From the NCBI GenBank assembly GCA_030640695.1, contig DAOWIX010000181.1, positions 1 to 7,929 on the forward strand: DNA of 7,929 nt, given 5' to 3'. The first letter of the stretch is position 1, and every line of letters begins with the position of its first letter. The position numbers and the translations under genes were made by a program. Below are positions 1 through 6,215 of the stretch, piece after piece. The notes under the pieces are model-generated. The model searched no databases. It was not told where the DNA came from and was given only the letters and a program-made list of their open reading frames with translations. The stretch comes from Deltaproteobacteria bacterium (GTDB lineage: Bacteria; Desulfobacterota; Anaeroferrophillalia; Anaeroferrophillales; Tharpellaceae).

Positions 1-343
1 TCGCTCGAAACACGCCCGCAGCCTCAGCCGCAGCCAAATCGACAAGGGCATCTTCGATACTCGTGAAAGCGTTAGCCGCTGCAATCTGCCCAAAACAATA
101 GGGATCATCGACCATCGGCGGAAAAAAATCAACCGTCTGCACCAGAGCGCGCTCATCATCAAGCCGAAAAACCCCGGCATCATCGGCCCCTTCAAGGCCA
201 ACCAGAAGTCGTTCATCGACCGGCAGCTCCAAGCCCTGCAACACATCCGCCAGATCCGACGGACCAATTTTCGCAGCTCAGCCGGACGCCGCCGAGAGGG
301 TGGAGAGTCTAGTCTTAGCGTTTTTCAAATTTTCGTTACTCAT
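1..343 (-). CDS. selD: Selenide, water dikinase (selenophosphate synthetase), selenocysteine-containing, 5' part only
   Basis: SelD makes selenophosphate from selenide and ATP, the selenium donor for selenocysteine and selenouridine. The frame starts at ATG 343-341 behind a weak GGTGAG (354-349) and runs open to the left edge except for a TGA at codon 22 (280-278). Reading that TGA as Sec gives SGUAAKIGP, matching the E. coli GCGCKISP active-site loop: Sec22 falls on Cys17 and Lys25 on Lys20; the second Cys (Cys19) is Ala24 here. Further SelD sequence follows: LLVGLEGADDAGV (Asp55 at the metal-ligand position) and VQTVDFFPPMVDDPY (Asp72), then FGQIAAANA to residue 92. After that the frame reads FTSIEDALVDLAAAEAAG and lacks the expected SD-x-YAMGG segment with its third metal-binding Asp. 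It may therefore be broken, rearranged or misassembled near base 70. It lies 22 bases downstream of the heptosyltransferase, probably in the same transcript. Family assignment is firm; integrity is uncertain. Confidence 0.85.
246..280 (-). promoter_or_regulatory. Putative bacterial SECIS element directing Sec insertion at the selD UGA
   Basis: Read on the minus strand, the UGA (280-278) is followed after 14 bases by a hairpin. The stem is TCCGTC (263-258) paired with GGCGGA (251-246), six pairs including one T-G wobble, closing a six-base loop GGATCT. The GG at the start of the loop and its position about 20 bases after the UGA agree with the general form of bacterial SECIS hairpins recognised by SelB, where guanines in the apical loop are important. 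A further CTGC/GCAG pairing (276-273 with 239-236) could extend the lower stem. The structure was found by eye; no folding energy was calculated. Confidence 0.6.
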
Positions 344-365
344 AAAATCTCACCATTGTATAAAT

Positions 366-1484
366 TTACTGGTTCGGCACTAAAACTTCCCGATCCTCGT
401 TCGCGGTCTCATCAAGTAACTCTTCAACCTCCGCATAGACCCGGCGCCAGCCGATTGCTTCAAGGCAAAGTTGAGTTTTACAGGAGCGTTTGCGGCAGGG
501 ACTGCAGGGTAGTGGATGACGAACGATGCGATATGGTGCCCCATAGGGGGCATTTACTTGCGGGTGGGTTGGGCCAAAGATCGCTACCACCGGCGTATTC
601 ATGGCGACGGCCAGGTGCATGGGACCGGTATCTCCGCCGACATAGAGGTCACAGGCCGCAAAGATGGCGGCGAGATCAAGCAGGGAGGAGGTTTTTTTAG
701 CGACTACCACCGGAACTCGTAAGTTTCCGGCGATCAGCTCAACCGTTTCCCGCTCATCCGGCCCCCAGGTCAAGATGACCCGGGCTCCGATTTTTTCGAC
801 CAACGCATTAATCAAACCGACATAACCATTTTGATGCCAGCGCTTATAGGCGGTTTTTTTACTGCTGCCGGGATGCAGGGCGATAATCGGCCCGTCGCCC
901 TGGAGTTCTTCGAGACCGGCCAGAGAGGTTTGGGCTCGCTGATGATTGCCGGCAGTTACCGGCAGTTGATAAGTGACCGACCCTGCGGACGGCACCCCGA
1001 GAAATTCGACAAATTCCAAAACCCGTTCAACCCGATTAAGATCCGAACTTGAGGGTCTAAAATGATGGGTGTAAAAGCGGTGGCTGCCCTCTTTGGCATC
1101 TGGACGGGCAAAGCCGACCCGATCTGGAACCCCGCTGAACCTGGCAAAGAGAGCACTTTTGAAAATCCCGTGGCAATCGACAACCAGATCAAAATCCCCG
1201 GAACGTAGTTCGCCAAGCAGGGTAAAGAGTGAGAGTAAGGCGCTTCCTAAACGCTTAGGAGAACGCCAAAAACCACTAAAAAGTCCGCGCTCAAAAATCA
1301 AGACCCGATCAAGGACGACGTGCCCTTCGAGCACCGAGGCTGCCGCCGGCTCCACGAGCCAGGTAAATCTGGTTTCAGGAGAATGTCGGTGCCAGGCATT
1401 AACCGCCGGCAGAGTACGCACCACGTCACCAATCGCACTTAGACGAATGATCAAAATATTTTTGCACTTATCAACAGAATTCAA
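366..1484 (-). CDS. Glycosyltransferase family 9 protein, LPS heptosyltransferase I (WaaC)-like
   Basis: A 372-residue cytoplasmic GT-B enzyme predicted to add heptose from an ADP-heptose donor to the lipopolysaccharide inner core (Kdo-lipid A or heptose I). The N-terminal Rossmann domain opens with ILIIRLSAIGDVVRTLPAV (residues 10-28); Asp20 is at the position of the WaaC catalytic Asp (SSMGDVLHTLP). VDCHGIFKSALFARFSGVP (102-120) resembles WaaC more than WaaF. The C-terminal domain has IALHPGSSKKTAYKRW (201-216) and the donor-binding GGDTGPMHLA (283-292). Four cysteines (327, 330, 335, 340) form a cluster seen in many GT9 proteins. The start is TTG 1484-1482, the only reasonable initiator, with GAGGAAG at 1498-1492 seven bases upstream. 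It is the first gene of a minus-strand unit and precedes selD by 22 bases. The family is certain; which heptose it adds, or whether the sugar is heptose at all, is not. Confidence 0.92.
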   Translation of the reverse strand: MNSVDKCKNILIIRLSAIGDVVRTLPAVNAWHRHSPETRFTWLVEPAAASVLEGHVVLDRVLIFERGLFSGFWRSPKRLGSALLSLFTLLGELRSGDFDLVVDCHGIFKSALFARFSGVPDRVGFARPDAKEGSHRFYTHHFRPSSSDLNRVERVLEFVEFLGVPSAGSVTYQLPVTAGNHQRAQTSLAGLEELQGDGPIIALHPGSSKKTAYKRWHQNGYVGLINALVEKIGARVILTWGPDERETVELIAGNLRVPVVVAKKTSSLLDLAAIFAACDLYVGGDTGPMHLAVAMNTPVVAIFGPTHPQVNAPYGAPYRIVRHPLPCSPCRKRSCKTQLCLEAIGWRRVYAEVEELLDETANEDREVLVPNQ

Positions 1485-1586
1485 AAATCAGCTTCCTCGT
1501 TAAATACAATAACAGACAAACAAGAACCTATGTAACTATTCCGGTGCACTCATAGCTTTGGCAGAACTGAATGCTTACGAACCTAT

Positions 1587-1616
1587 AATATATCATTTTC
1601 ACAAAAAAAACGGCAA
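1587..1616 (-). promoter_or_regulatory. Candidate sigma-70-type promoter for the heptosyltransferase-selD unit
   Basis: On the minus strand TTGCCG (1616-1611, four of six matches to TTGACA) is followed after 18 bases by TATATT (1592-1587, five of six matches to TATAAT). The spacer is T-rich. It would give a leader of about 95 bases before the TTG start at 1484. This is a consensus match by eye in an AT-rich region, so chance matches are likely. Confidence 0.35.
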
Positions 1617-1663
1617 GCTTTAATCGTTTTCCTTGATTTTCAACCAAGCAGCCTCAATTATAC

Positions 1664-1693
1664 TTGACTTAACTTACAAACAAGCTCTATTCT
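1664..1693 (+). promoter_or_regulatory. Candidate sigma-70-type promoter for the corC-lnt-pabB operon
   Basis: TTGACT (1664-1669, five of six matches) is followed by TCTATT at 1686-1691 (16-base spacing) or TATTCT at 1688-1693 (18-base spacing), each with four of six matches to the -10 consensus. Transcription would begin near 1698-1700, leaving a leader of about 40 bases that contains the strong ribosome site AGAGGGAGG (1724-1732). The position just upstream of the first gene of the operon supports it. Confidence 0.4.
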
Positions 1694-1737
1694 GCAAAAA
1701 AAAGAACCTAATCAAGGGTCAAAAGAGGGAGGCATAG

Positions 1738-2682
1738 TTGAACGATAAAGAGAAAGGGCTACTGGATCGATTGAAGGGGCTGCTGCATGGCGACCAGGAG
1801 CCACCGCCAACCGAAGAGGAGCTCTTTGAAATTATCAATGCCAGCGGCGAAACCGGAGTTATCGCTGACGATACCCATGAGATGCTGAGCAGCGTCATTC
1901 AACTCAAAGAGACCCAAGTCCAGGAAGTAATGGTTCCACGCACTGAATTTGCGGCAATTGCGGCAGACCACAGCATCCACGAAGAGCTTGAAACCATCAC
2001 CAACAAAGGTTTCTCCCGCTATCCTATTTTCCATGACAACCTTGACCAGGTGATTGGTATTCTCTATGCCAAGGACATCCTCAAACACCTGAATCAAGAC
2101 TTAAACCAAATTCACCCACGCGACATCATGCGTCCGGTCTACTTTGTGCCCGAAACCAAAAAGGTTCAGGAGCTACTCCAGGAGTTCAGGGTCAAAGGTA
2201 TCCATATAGCGGTTGCTGTAGATGAATATGGCGGCACCTCGGGCCTGGTGACGATCAGCGATCTGGTTGAAGAGATTATCGGTAAAATCTACGAAGAAGA
2301 CCGCCCCGTTGAAGAGAGTGAAAAGCTCATTGAAAAGCATGATGACGGTTCATACCTGGTCAACGGTAAGACCGAGATTGAAGAGATCGAAGAAATCTTT
2401 GGCCTTGAGATAGATAATCGGGGCAAATTTGAGAGTGCTGGTGGGTTGGCGGTTTTCTTGAGCGGCAGTATCCCGCAAGCCGGTGAGAGCTTTGTCTACA
2501 AAAATATCTCATTGACAATTGAGGCGGCCGACAATCGCCGGGTAAAAAAAATCCGCCTGCGACCACTTGAAGAACAGCCAGGCGATCCTGATCCGCCTTC
2601 ACCGGTGACCTCCCCAAGAACGCCGGAAACTGTCACTGCAACCGAACCGAACCACAACTCCCGGGATACTGAAAAACCGTGA
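1738..2682 (+). CDS. corC: CorC/YbeX-type CBS-domain protein (putative magnesium/cobalt efflux accessory protein)
   Basis: A 314-residue soluble protein of the CorC/YbeX family, linked to Mg2+/Co2+ efflux and, in E. coli, to ribosome-related functions of the ybeX-lnt locus. After a short acidic N-terminus there are two CBS domains, about residues 64-120 (VMVPRTE at 65-71; GFSRYPIF at 91-98) and 127-185 (VDEYGGTSGLVT at 161-172, a family hallmark). CBS pairs usually bind adenosine nucleotides. A C-terminal CorC_HlyC domain follows (about 200-277: DGSYLVNGKTEI, GGLAVFLSGSIPQAGE). The last 37 residues are a Pro/Thr-rich tail, probably disordered. There is no DUF21 membrane domain, so this is the short form. 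The start is TTG at 1738 with AGAGGGAGG five bases upstream. The gene order corC-lnt is widely conserved in proteobacteria. The cation-efflux role is taken from the family and is not proven for most members. Confidence 0.92.
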   Translation: MNDKEKGLLDRLKGLLHGDQEPPPTEEELFEIINASGETGVIADDTHEMLSSVIQLKETQVQEVMVPRTEFAAIAADHSIHEELETITNKGFSRYPIFHDNLDQVIGILYAKDILKHLNQDLNQIHPRDIMRPVYFVPETKKVQELLQEFRVKGIHIAVAVDEYGGTSGLVTISDLVEEIIGKIYEEDRPVEESEKLIEKHDDGSYLVNGKTEIEEIEEIFGLEIDNRGKFESAGGLAVFLSGSIPQAGESFVYKNISLTIEAADNRRVKKIRLRPLEEQPGDPDPPSPVTSPRTPETVTATEPNHNSRDTEKP

Positions 2683-4292
2683 CCCGTTTCGGCCTTTTTC
2701 TGAGTGCTGCTCTCGGCTCCGCTGCCACCCTTTATTTAAGCTTTAATCTCCACAATTACAGCTGGGCCTGGGCTTTTATCGCCCTTATTCCCTTACTGGC
2801 GCTCTCGGAAAGAAGCAGCTCTCTGCGCTTAGCCTTTGGACTGGGCCTTGTAGCCGGTTTCAGTTTTAATTTTATAGAACTTTTCTGGGTCACCAACTCC
2901 ATCGCCGGCTTTACCAGCTTGCCGCCGGTTTTAGTAACCATCATTATGGGCCTGCTGGCGCTCTACATGGGCCTCTACGTGGCGCTCTTTACCGGCCTCT
3001 GGCACTTTCTTAGAAATTTACCCACGCTAAAATCATCTTTCGGGGGAGTTGTCAGCGCCCTGACGGTGGCCGCCGCCTGGATCCTGCTTGAGGATCTGCG
3101 CAGCTCTTTTCTTGGCGGCTTTCCGTGGCATCCTCTGGGCTTGACCCAGATCGACAACCATCTTTTCAATTGGCTACTGCCCTGGGGCGGTGTCCGCCTG
3201 CTCTCCGGCCTGATCGTTCTCGGCAATAGCGGCCTCTACTTGAGCGCCAATGCCCTTGTAAAAAAGAGGGGTAGAAACGCTATCATTTATGCTTTTTTTC
3301 TCATCGGACCACTCGTTGGCATAGCTCTTTCAACCGGCACCGGCGTTCCGTCAAAGAGGAATACCCAACCCCTTAAGCAAACGACCGAAGCTTCCACCCC
3401 GACCAAAATTGTTGTAATCCAGCCCAATATCCCGCAAAAAGAGAAGTGGCTCCCGGGAAACCGGGAGAAGATCATTGAGAAGATGATCACCATGACCCGC
3501 CAAAGCTTAAAAGAGAAACCCGACCTTATCATCTGGCCGGAAGCGGCCCTGCCGCTTCTCCTTGAAAAAGAGACGGCCCTCTGCGACCAGCTCCAGAACC
3601 TTATCGAAAAAGAGCAGACCAGTCTGATGCTTGGCGGGCCGCGCTATTTAACCATGCCCCCTAAAAAGCAAACTAATGAAACACAAAAAAGACTCTACAA
3701 CTCCATCTTTCTTTTTACCCCTGATAGCCTGAGGCAGGTCTATAATAAGGTCAAGCTTGTCCCTTATGGCGAATTTACCCCTCTAGCTGAGTTTTTCCCC
3801 TTCATCAGCAAGATTGTTCCCGGCCTTGACTACTCGCCCGGAGATGAGATTAAAAATCTCACTCTAAACCAGCTCAAGATCGCCCCTTCAGTCTGTTTTG
3901 AAGGGGTATTTTCGGCCTTTACGGCTCGTTTTTTTGGGGCCGGTGCCAACCTTCTCATCAACCTGACCAACGACGCCTGGTTTGGCGACTCACCCGGCCC
4001 ACGCCAACACCTTTTAAATGTCCGTCTGCGCGCCTTGGAGAACCACTGTTATATCGTCCGCTGTGCCAATACCGGCATCTCCGCCATCATCAATCCGCAA
4101 GGAGAGATTGAACAACAGCTCCCCTTAAACCAGGAAGGCCTGATCACAGCTCATGTCAGACCCGGCAAAAAAGCAACTTTTTTTGCCCGCCACCCCGACC
4201 TGCCGACGACCGTAGCCGGGATTATCGCTCTAATCTCTTTTTTATTGATATTTTTTTGCCAACGACGGCTAAACCATATTGCCGGGCCTTGA
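2679..4292 (+). CDS. lnt: Apolipoprotein N-acyltransferase
   Basis: Lnt is an inner-membrane enzyme that transfers an acyl chain from a phospholipid to the N-terminal cysteine of diacylated lipoproteins, the last maturation step before Lol sorting to the outer membrane. This protein has 537 residues, close to the family's roughly 510. Residues 1-220 are hydrophobic, with several membrane spans; a nitrilase-like periplasmic domain starts near 242 (KIVVIQPNIPQKEKW), and a final membrane helix lies at about 510-527. The catalytic triad is complete: Glu288 (IIWPEAALP), Lys357 (VYNKVKLVPYGEF) and Cys406 (PSVCFEGVF), matching E. coli E267, K335 and C387. Also conserved are Trp257, Glu365 and Glu408 (E. 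coli W237, E343, E389). The GTG start overlaps the corC stop codon in a GTGA arrangement and has no clear ribosome site of its own, so translation is probably coupled to corC. Confidence 0.97.
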   Translation: MTRFGLFLSAALGSAATLYLSFNLHNYSWAWAFIALIPLLALSERSSSLRLAFGLGLVAGFSFNFIELFWVTNSIAGFTSLPPVLVTIIMGLLALYMGLYVALFTGLWHFLRNLPTLKSSFGGVVSALTVAAAWILLEDLRSSFLGGFPWHPLGLTQIDNHLFNWLLPWGGVRLLSGLIVLGNSGLYLSANALVKKRGRNAIIYAFFLIGPLVGIALSTGTGVPSKRNTQPLKQTTEASTPTKIVVIQPNIPQKEKWLPGNREKIIEKMITMTRQSLKEKPDLIIWPEAALPLLLEKETALCDQLQNLIEKEQTSLMLGGPRYLTMPPKKQTNETQKRLYNSIFLFTPDSLRQVYNKVKLVPYGEFTPLAEFFPFISKIVPGLDYSPGDEIKNLTLNQLKIAPSVCFEGVFSAFTARFFGAGANLLINLTNDAWFGDSPGPRQHLLNVRLRALENHCYIVRCANTGISAIINPQGEIEQQLPLNQEGLITAHVRPGKKATFFARHPDLPTTVAGIIALISFLLIFFCQRRLNHIAGP

Positions 4293-4325
4293 CGTCGCTC
4301 ATACTTTAGTCTAAGGTGCCGCGCC

Positions 4326-5771
4326 ATGTTACTTATTGAATCCGTCGATAGGCCACCTTCAGCCGCCGCCATTTTTCTCAAACTTTCAGCCAGACCGGTT
4401 CCGGCCTGGCTTGATGCCAATGTTGATGCCGGAAATCTAGGCCGTTACTCCTTTCTGACGTCTGACCCTTTTCTGAAAATCACCGCCCACGGCCACCAGA
4501 TCATTGAAGAAAACTGCCTGAGCGGAGAAAAAACAGAGCACCAAAGCCCTTTTTTCCCTTTTCTCGACGAGTTGCAAAAACGCTGGCAAAGGCCTAAAGA
4601 GAGTGGCTTTCTCCCTTTTGAAAGCGGCCTTATCGGCTATTTGGGCTACGAACTCGGTCATCAGGTCGAAGATTTCGCCCAGACAACAACCAACGACCTC
4701 AAGATGCCGGACGCCTTTTTTGGCGCTTACGACGCCCTGATCGCGATTGACCATCTGACTAACACAACCTGGCTTTTAGCCAGTGGCCTACCGGAAAAAT
4801 CAGAGACCCCAGCCGCCCGCATCCGGGCCCGCCAACGGATCGAAGAACTGCGAGAGATCGTAGCCAAAGCCCGGAAAGATGAAGCAACAGCAACAAACCT
4901 GGAAGTGATTAAATCGAAAAAAACGGAACAAATCACCTCGGCGGACGGCCATCCCGAAGCAAATTTCAGTTATTCCTCATATCAGCTGGCAATAAAAAAA
5001 ATCCTCGACTATATCGCCGCCGGCGATATCTATCAGGTCAACCTCTCACAACGTTTCGCCACCGCTTTTAGCGGCAACCACCAAGAGTTCTATCTCCATT
5101 TCCGCAACTTAAGCCCGGCCCCGTTCGGAGCCTACCTTGAGACCGGCGAACACTGCATCATGAGCAACTCGCCGGAACGCTATCTGCTCATCAATGACGA
5201 TTATATCGAAACCCGACCAATCAAGGGAACCCGGCCTCGGGGTGGCACGGCAAAAGAGGATGCCGCTCTCGGCCAGGAACTACTCTTAAGCCCCAAAGAC
5301 CGGGCTGAGCATATTATGATCGTCGATCTTGAACGTAACGATCTGGGGCGGGTCGCCGCTTACGGCAGCGTCCACGTCCCCGAGATGCAAATCCTTGAAA
5401 GTTATGCCCACGTTCACCATACGGTCTCCACTGTCGCAGCCCGGATCCGACCGGAGAAAAGCAGCAGTGAATGCCTCCTCAACTCCTTTCCCGGCGGTTC
5501 GATCACCGGAGCCCCCAAGCTCCGCTCAATGGAGATCATCGACGAACTCGAACCGACCTGCCGCGGCGTCTACACCGGCTCAATCGGCTATTTCGATTTT
5601 TCCGGAGACCTCGACTTCAATATCGCCATCCGCACTGCCATCGCCTGCAAAAACCACCTCTATTTCCAGGTCGGGGGCGGCATCGTTGCCGACTCCGTCC
5701 CCGATGATGAATACCAGGAGACCCGCACCAAAGCGGCATCTTTTCTTAAAGCTCTGATGACCAGCAGTTAA
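4326..5771 (+). CDS. pabB: Aminodeoxychorismate synthase component I
   Basis: PabB, with the glutamine amidotransferase PabA, converts chorismate to 4-amino-4-deoxychorismate, the precursor of p-aminobenzoate and folate. The protein has 481 residues. The N-terminal domain (GRYSFLTSDP at 39-48; GYLGYELGHQVED at 104-116) is followed by the chorismate-binding domain from about 215. Visible motifs are YIAAGDIYQVNLSQRF (229-244), ETRPIKGTRPRGG (295-307), EHIMIVDLERNDLGRV (328-343), AHVHHTVS (361-368), NSFPGGSITGAPK (386-398) and DFNIAIRT (430-437). Lys300 in PIKGT marks PabB: the corresponding E. coli Lys274 forms the covalent intermediate, whereas anthranilate synthase TrpE has PIAGT. The ATG at 4326 follows AAGGTG (4313-4318) by seven bases and lies 33 bases after lnt, so it is probably the last gene of the corC-lnt-pabB operon. 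No pabA or pabC domain is fused or adjacent. Confidence 0.93.
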   Translation: MLLIESVDRPPSAAAIFLKLSARPVPAWLDANVDAGNLGRYSFLTSDPFLKITAHGHQIIEENCLSGEKTEHQSPFFPFLDELQKRWQRPKESGFLPFESGLIGYLGYELGHQVEDFAQTTTNDLKMPDAFFGAYDALIAIDHLTNTTWLLASGLPEKSETPAARIRARQRIEELREIVAKARKDEATATNLEVIKSKKTEQITSADGHPEANFSYSSYQLAIKKILDYIAAGDIYQVNLSQRFATAFSGNHQEFYLHFRNLSPAPFGAYLETGEHCIMSNSPERYLLINDDYIETRPIKGTRPRGGTAKEDAALGQELLLSPKDRAEHIMIVDLERNDLGRVAAYGSVHVPEMQILESYAHVHHTVSTVAARIRPEKSSSECLLNSFPGGSITGAPKLRSMEIIDELEPTCRGVYTGSIGYFDFSGDLDFNIAIRTAIACKNHLYFQVGGGIVADSVPDDEYQETRTKAASFLKALMTSS

Positions 5772-6215
5772 CAATCGGATGAGCTGACCCATTAAGTTCT
5801 TCATGCGAAACAGCTCTGTTTTCGTTATCTCCAAGTTCTCCTCGAAATTTACGCCTACTAATACCTGCCTCCTTACAAATCAAATCCGGCTCTTCCCGCC
5901 AAATGCTAATAATTGAATTGAGCAAAATTTTTTACTGGTGGATAGAAGGAATTTTCAGCCCTTATAAAAAAATCTGACATGTGCAAAAGATTTTAGGGTT
6001 TTTGTTTGCTCTTGACTATTGCGATCTTTTCTCCAATACAGGGGTTGACCGCAGCCCTGTATGTCGTGTATGGATCGTATATTTACAATATCTTTGGCTT
6101 GAGGTATCATTAGAACGGTTGAAATTGCTGGTGGTATTGTCCGCCGTCCCGGGATAGCGAATCGAAGAACGATCTGCCACATAATTAATAACTTAATTAA
6201 TTAAAGAGGATTGTG
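5772..6215. other. Non-coding region between pabB and the GS-like gene
   Basis: No convincing gene is visible here. Just after pabB, GAGCTG (5781-5786) can pair with CAGCTC (5811-5816), followed by TGTTTT, but the 24-base loop makes it a weak terminator candidate. The middle contains TATAAA (5963-5968), TTGACT (6012-6017), TTGACC (6045-6050) and TATATT (6078-6083), none of which form a well-spaced -35/-10 pair. An 8-bp inverted repeat is listed separately. The end is very AT-rich (6181-6205) and leads into the ribosome site AAAGAGGA (6203-6210). The length suggests the downstream pair has its own promoter and perhaps regulated expression. Confidence 0.6.
6036..6062. repeat. 8-bp perfect inverted repeat upstream of the GS-like gene
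   Basis: ATACAGGG (6036-6043) and CCCTGTAT (6055-6062) form a perfect inverted repeat around an 11-base centre that contains TTGACC, a -35-like hexamer. The half-site spacing of 19 bases centre to centre, about two helical turns, is compatible with a dimeric repressor or activator site. No T-run follows it, so an intrinsic terminator is unlikely. It lies about 155 bases before the ATG at 6216. A regulatory role is inference. Confidence 0.4.

Noticed and set aside
278..280. TGA at codon 22 as a nonsense mutation making selD a pseudogene
   Set aside because: It falls precisely on the known Cys/Sec catalytic position with SelD sequence continuing in frame and a SECIS-like hairpin downstream, so selenocysteine is the better reading. 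The later loss of similarity is reported separately.
1093..1503. Long plus-strand open frames antisense to the heptosyltransferase
   Set aside because: They lack recognisable domains and lie opposite a clear GT9 gene, so they are shadows of its codon structure.
4326..5771. Anthranilate synthase component I (TrpE) instead of PabB
   Set aside because: The diagnostic position reads PIKGT with Lys300 rather than PIAGT, and no trp genes are adjacent.
5781..5822. GAGCTG/CAGCTC hairpin plus TGTTTT as the pabB terminator
   Set aside because: A 6-bp stem with a 24-base loop and an interrupted T-run is too weak to call as an intrinsic terminator; it is only mentioned under the intergenic region.
5981..6157. 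A 58-codon plus-strand frame (GTG start) upstream of the GS-like gene
   Set aside because: It has no nearby ribosome site, resembles no family I recognise, and its length is unremarkable by chance. It overlaps the inverted repeat and promoter-like hexamers.
5955..6182. A 75-codon minus-strand frame in the same non-coding region, considered as a transposase remnant
   Set aside because: No transposase motif, DDE residues or terminal inverted repeats could be found, and the composition looks like chance coding.
5940..6200. A sigma-54 (GG-N10-GC) promoter for the GS-like gene
   Set aside because: I looked for TGGCAC-N5-TTGC-like sites and found none with correct spacing.
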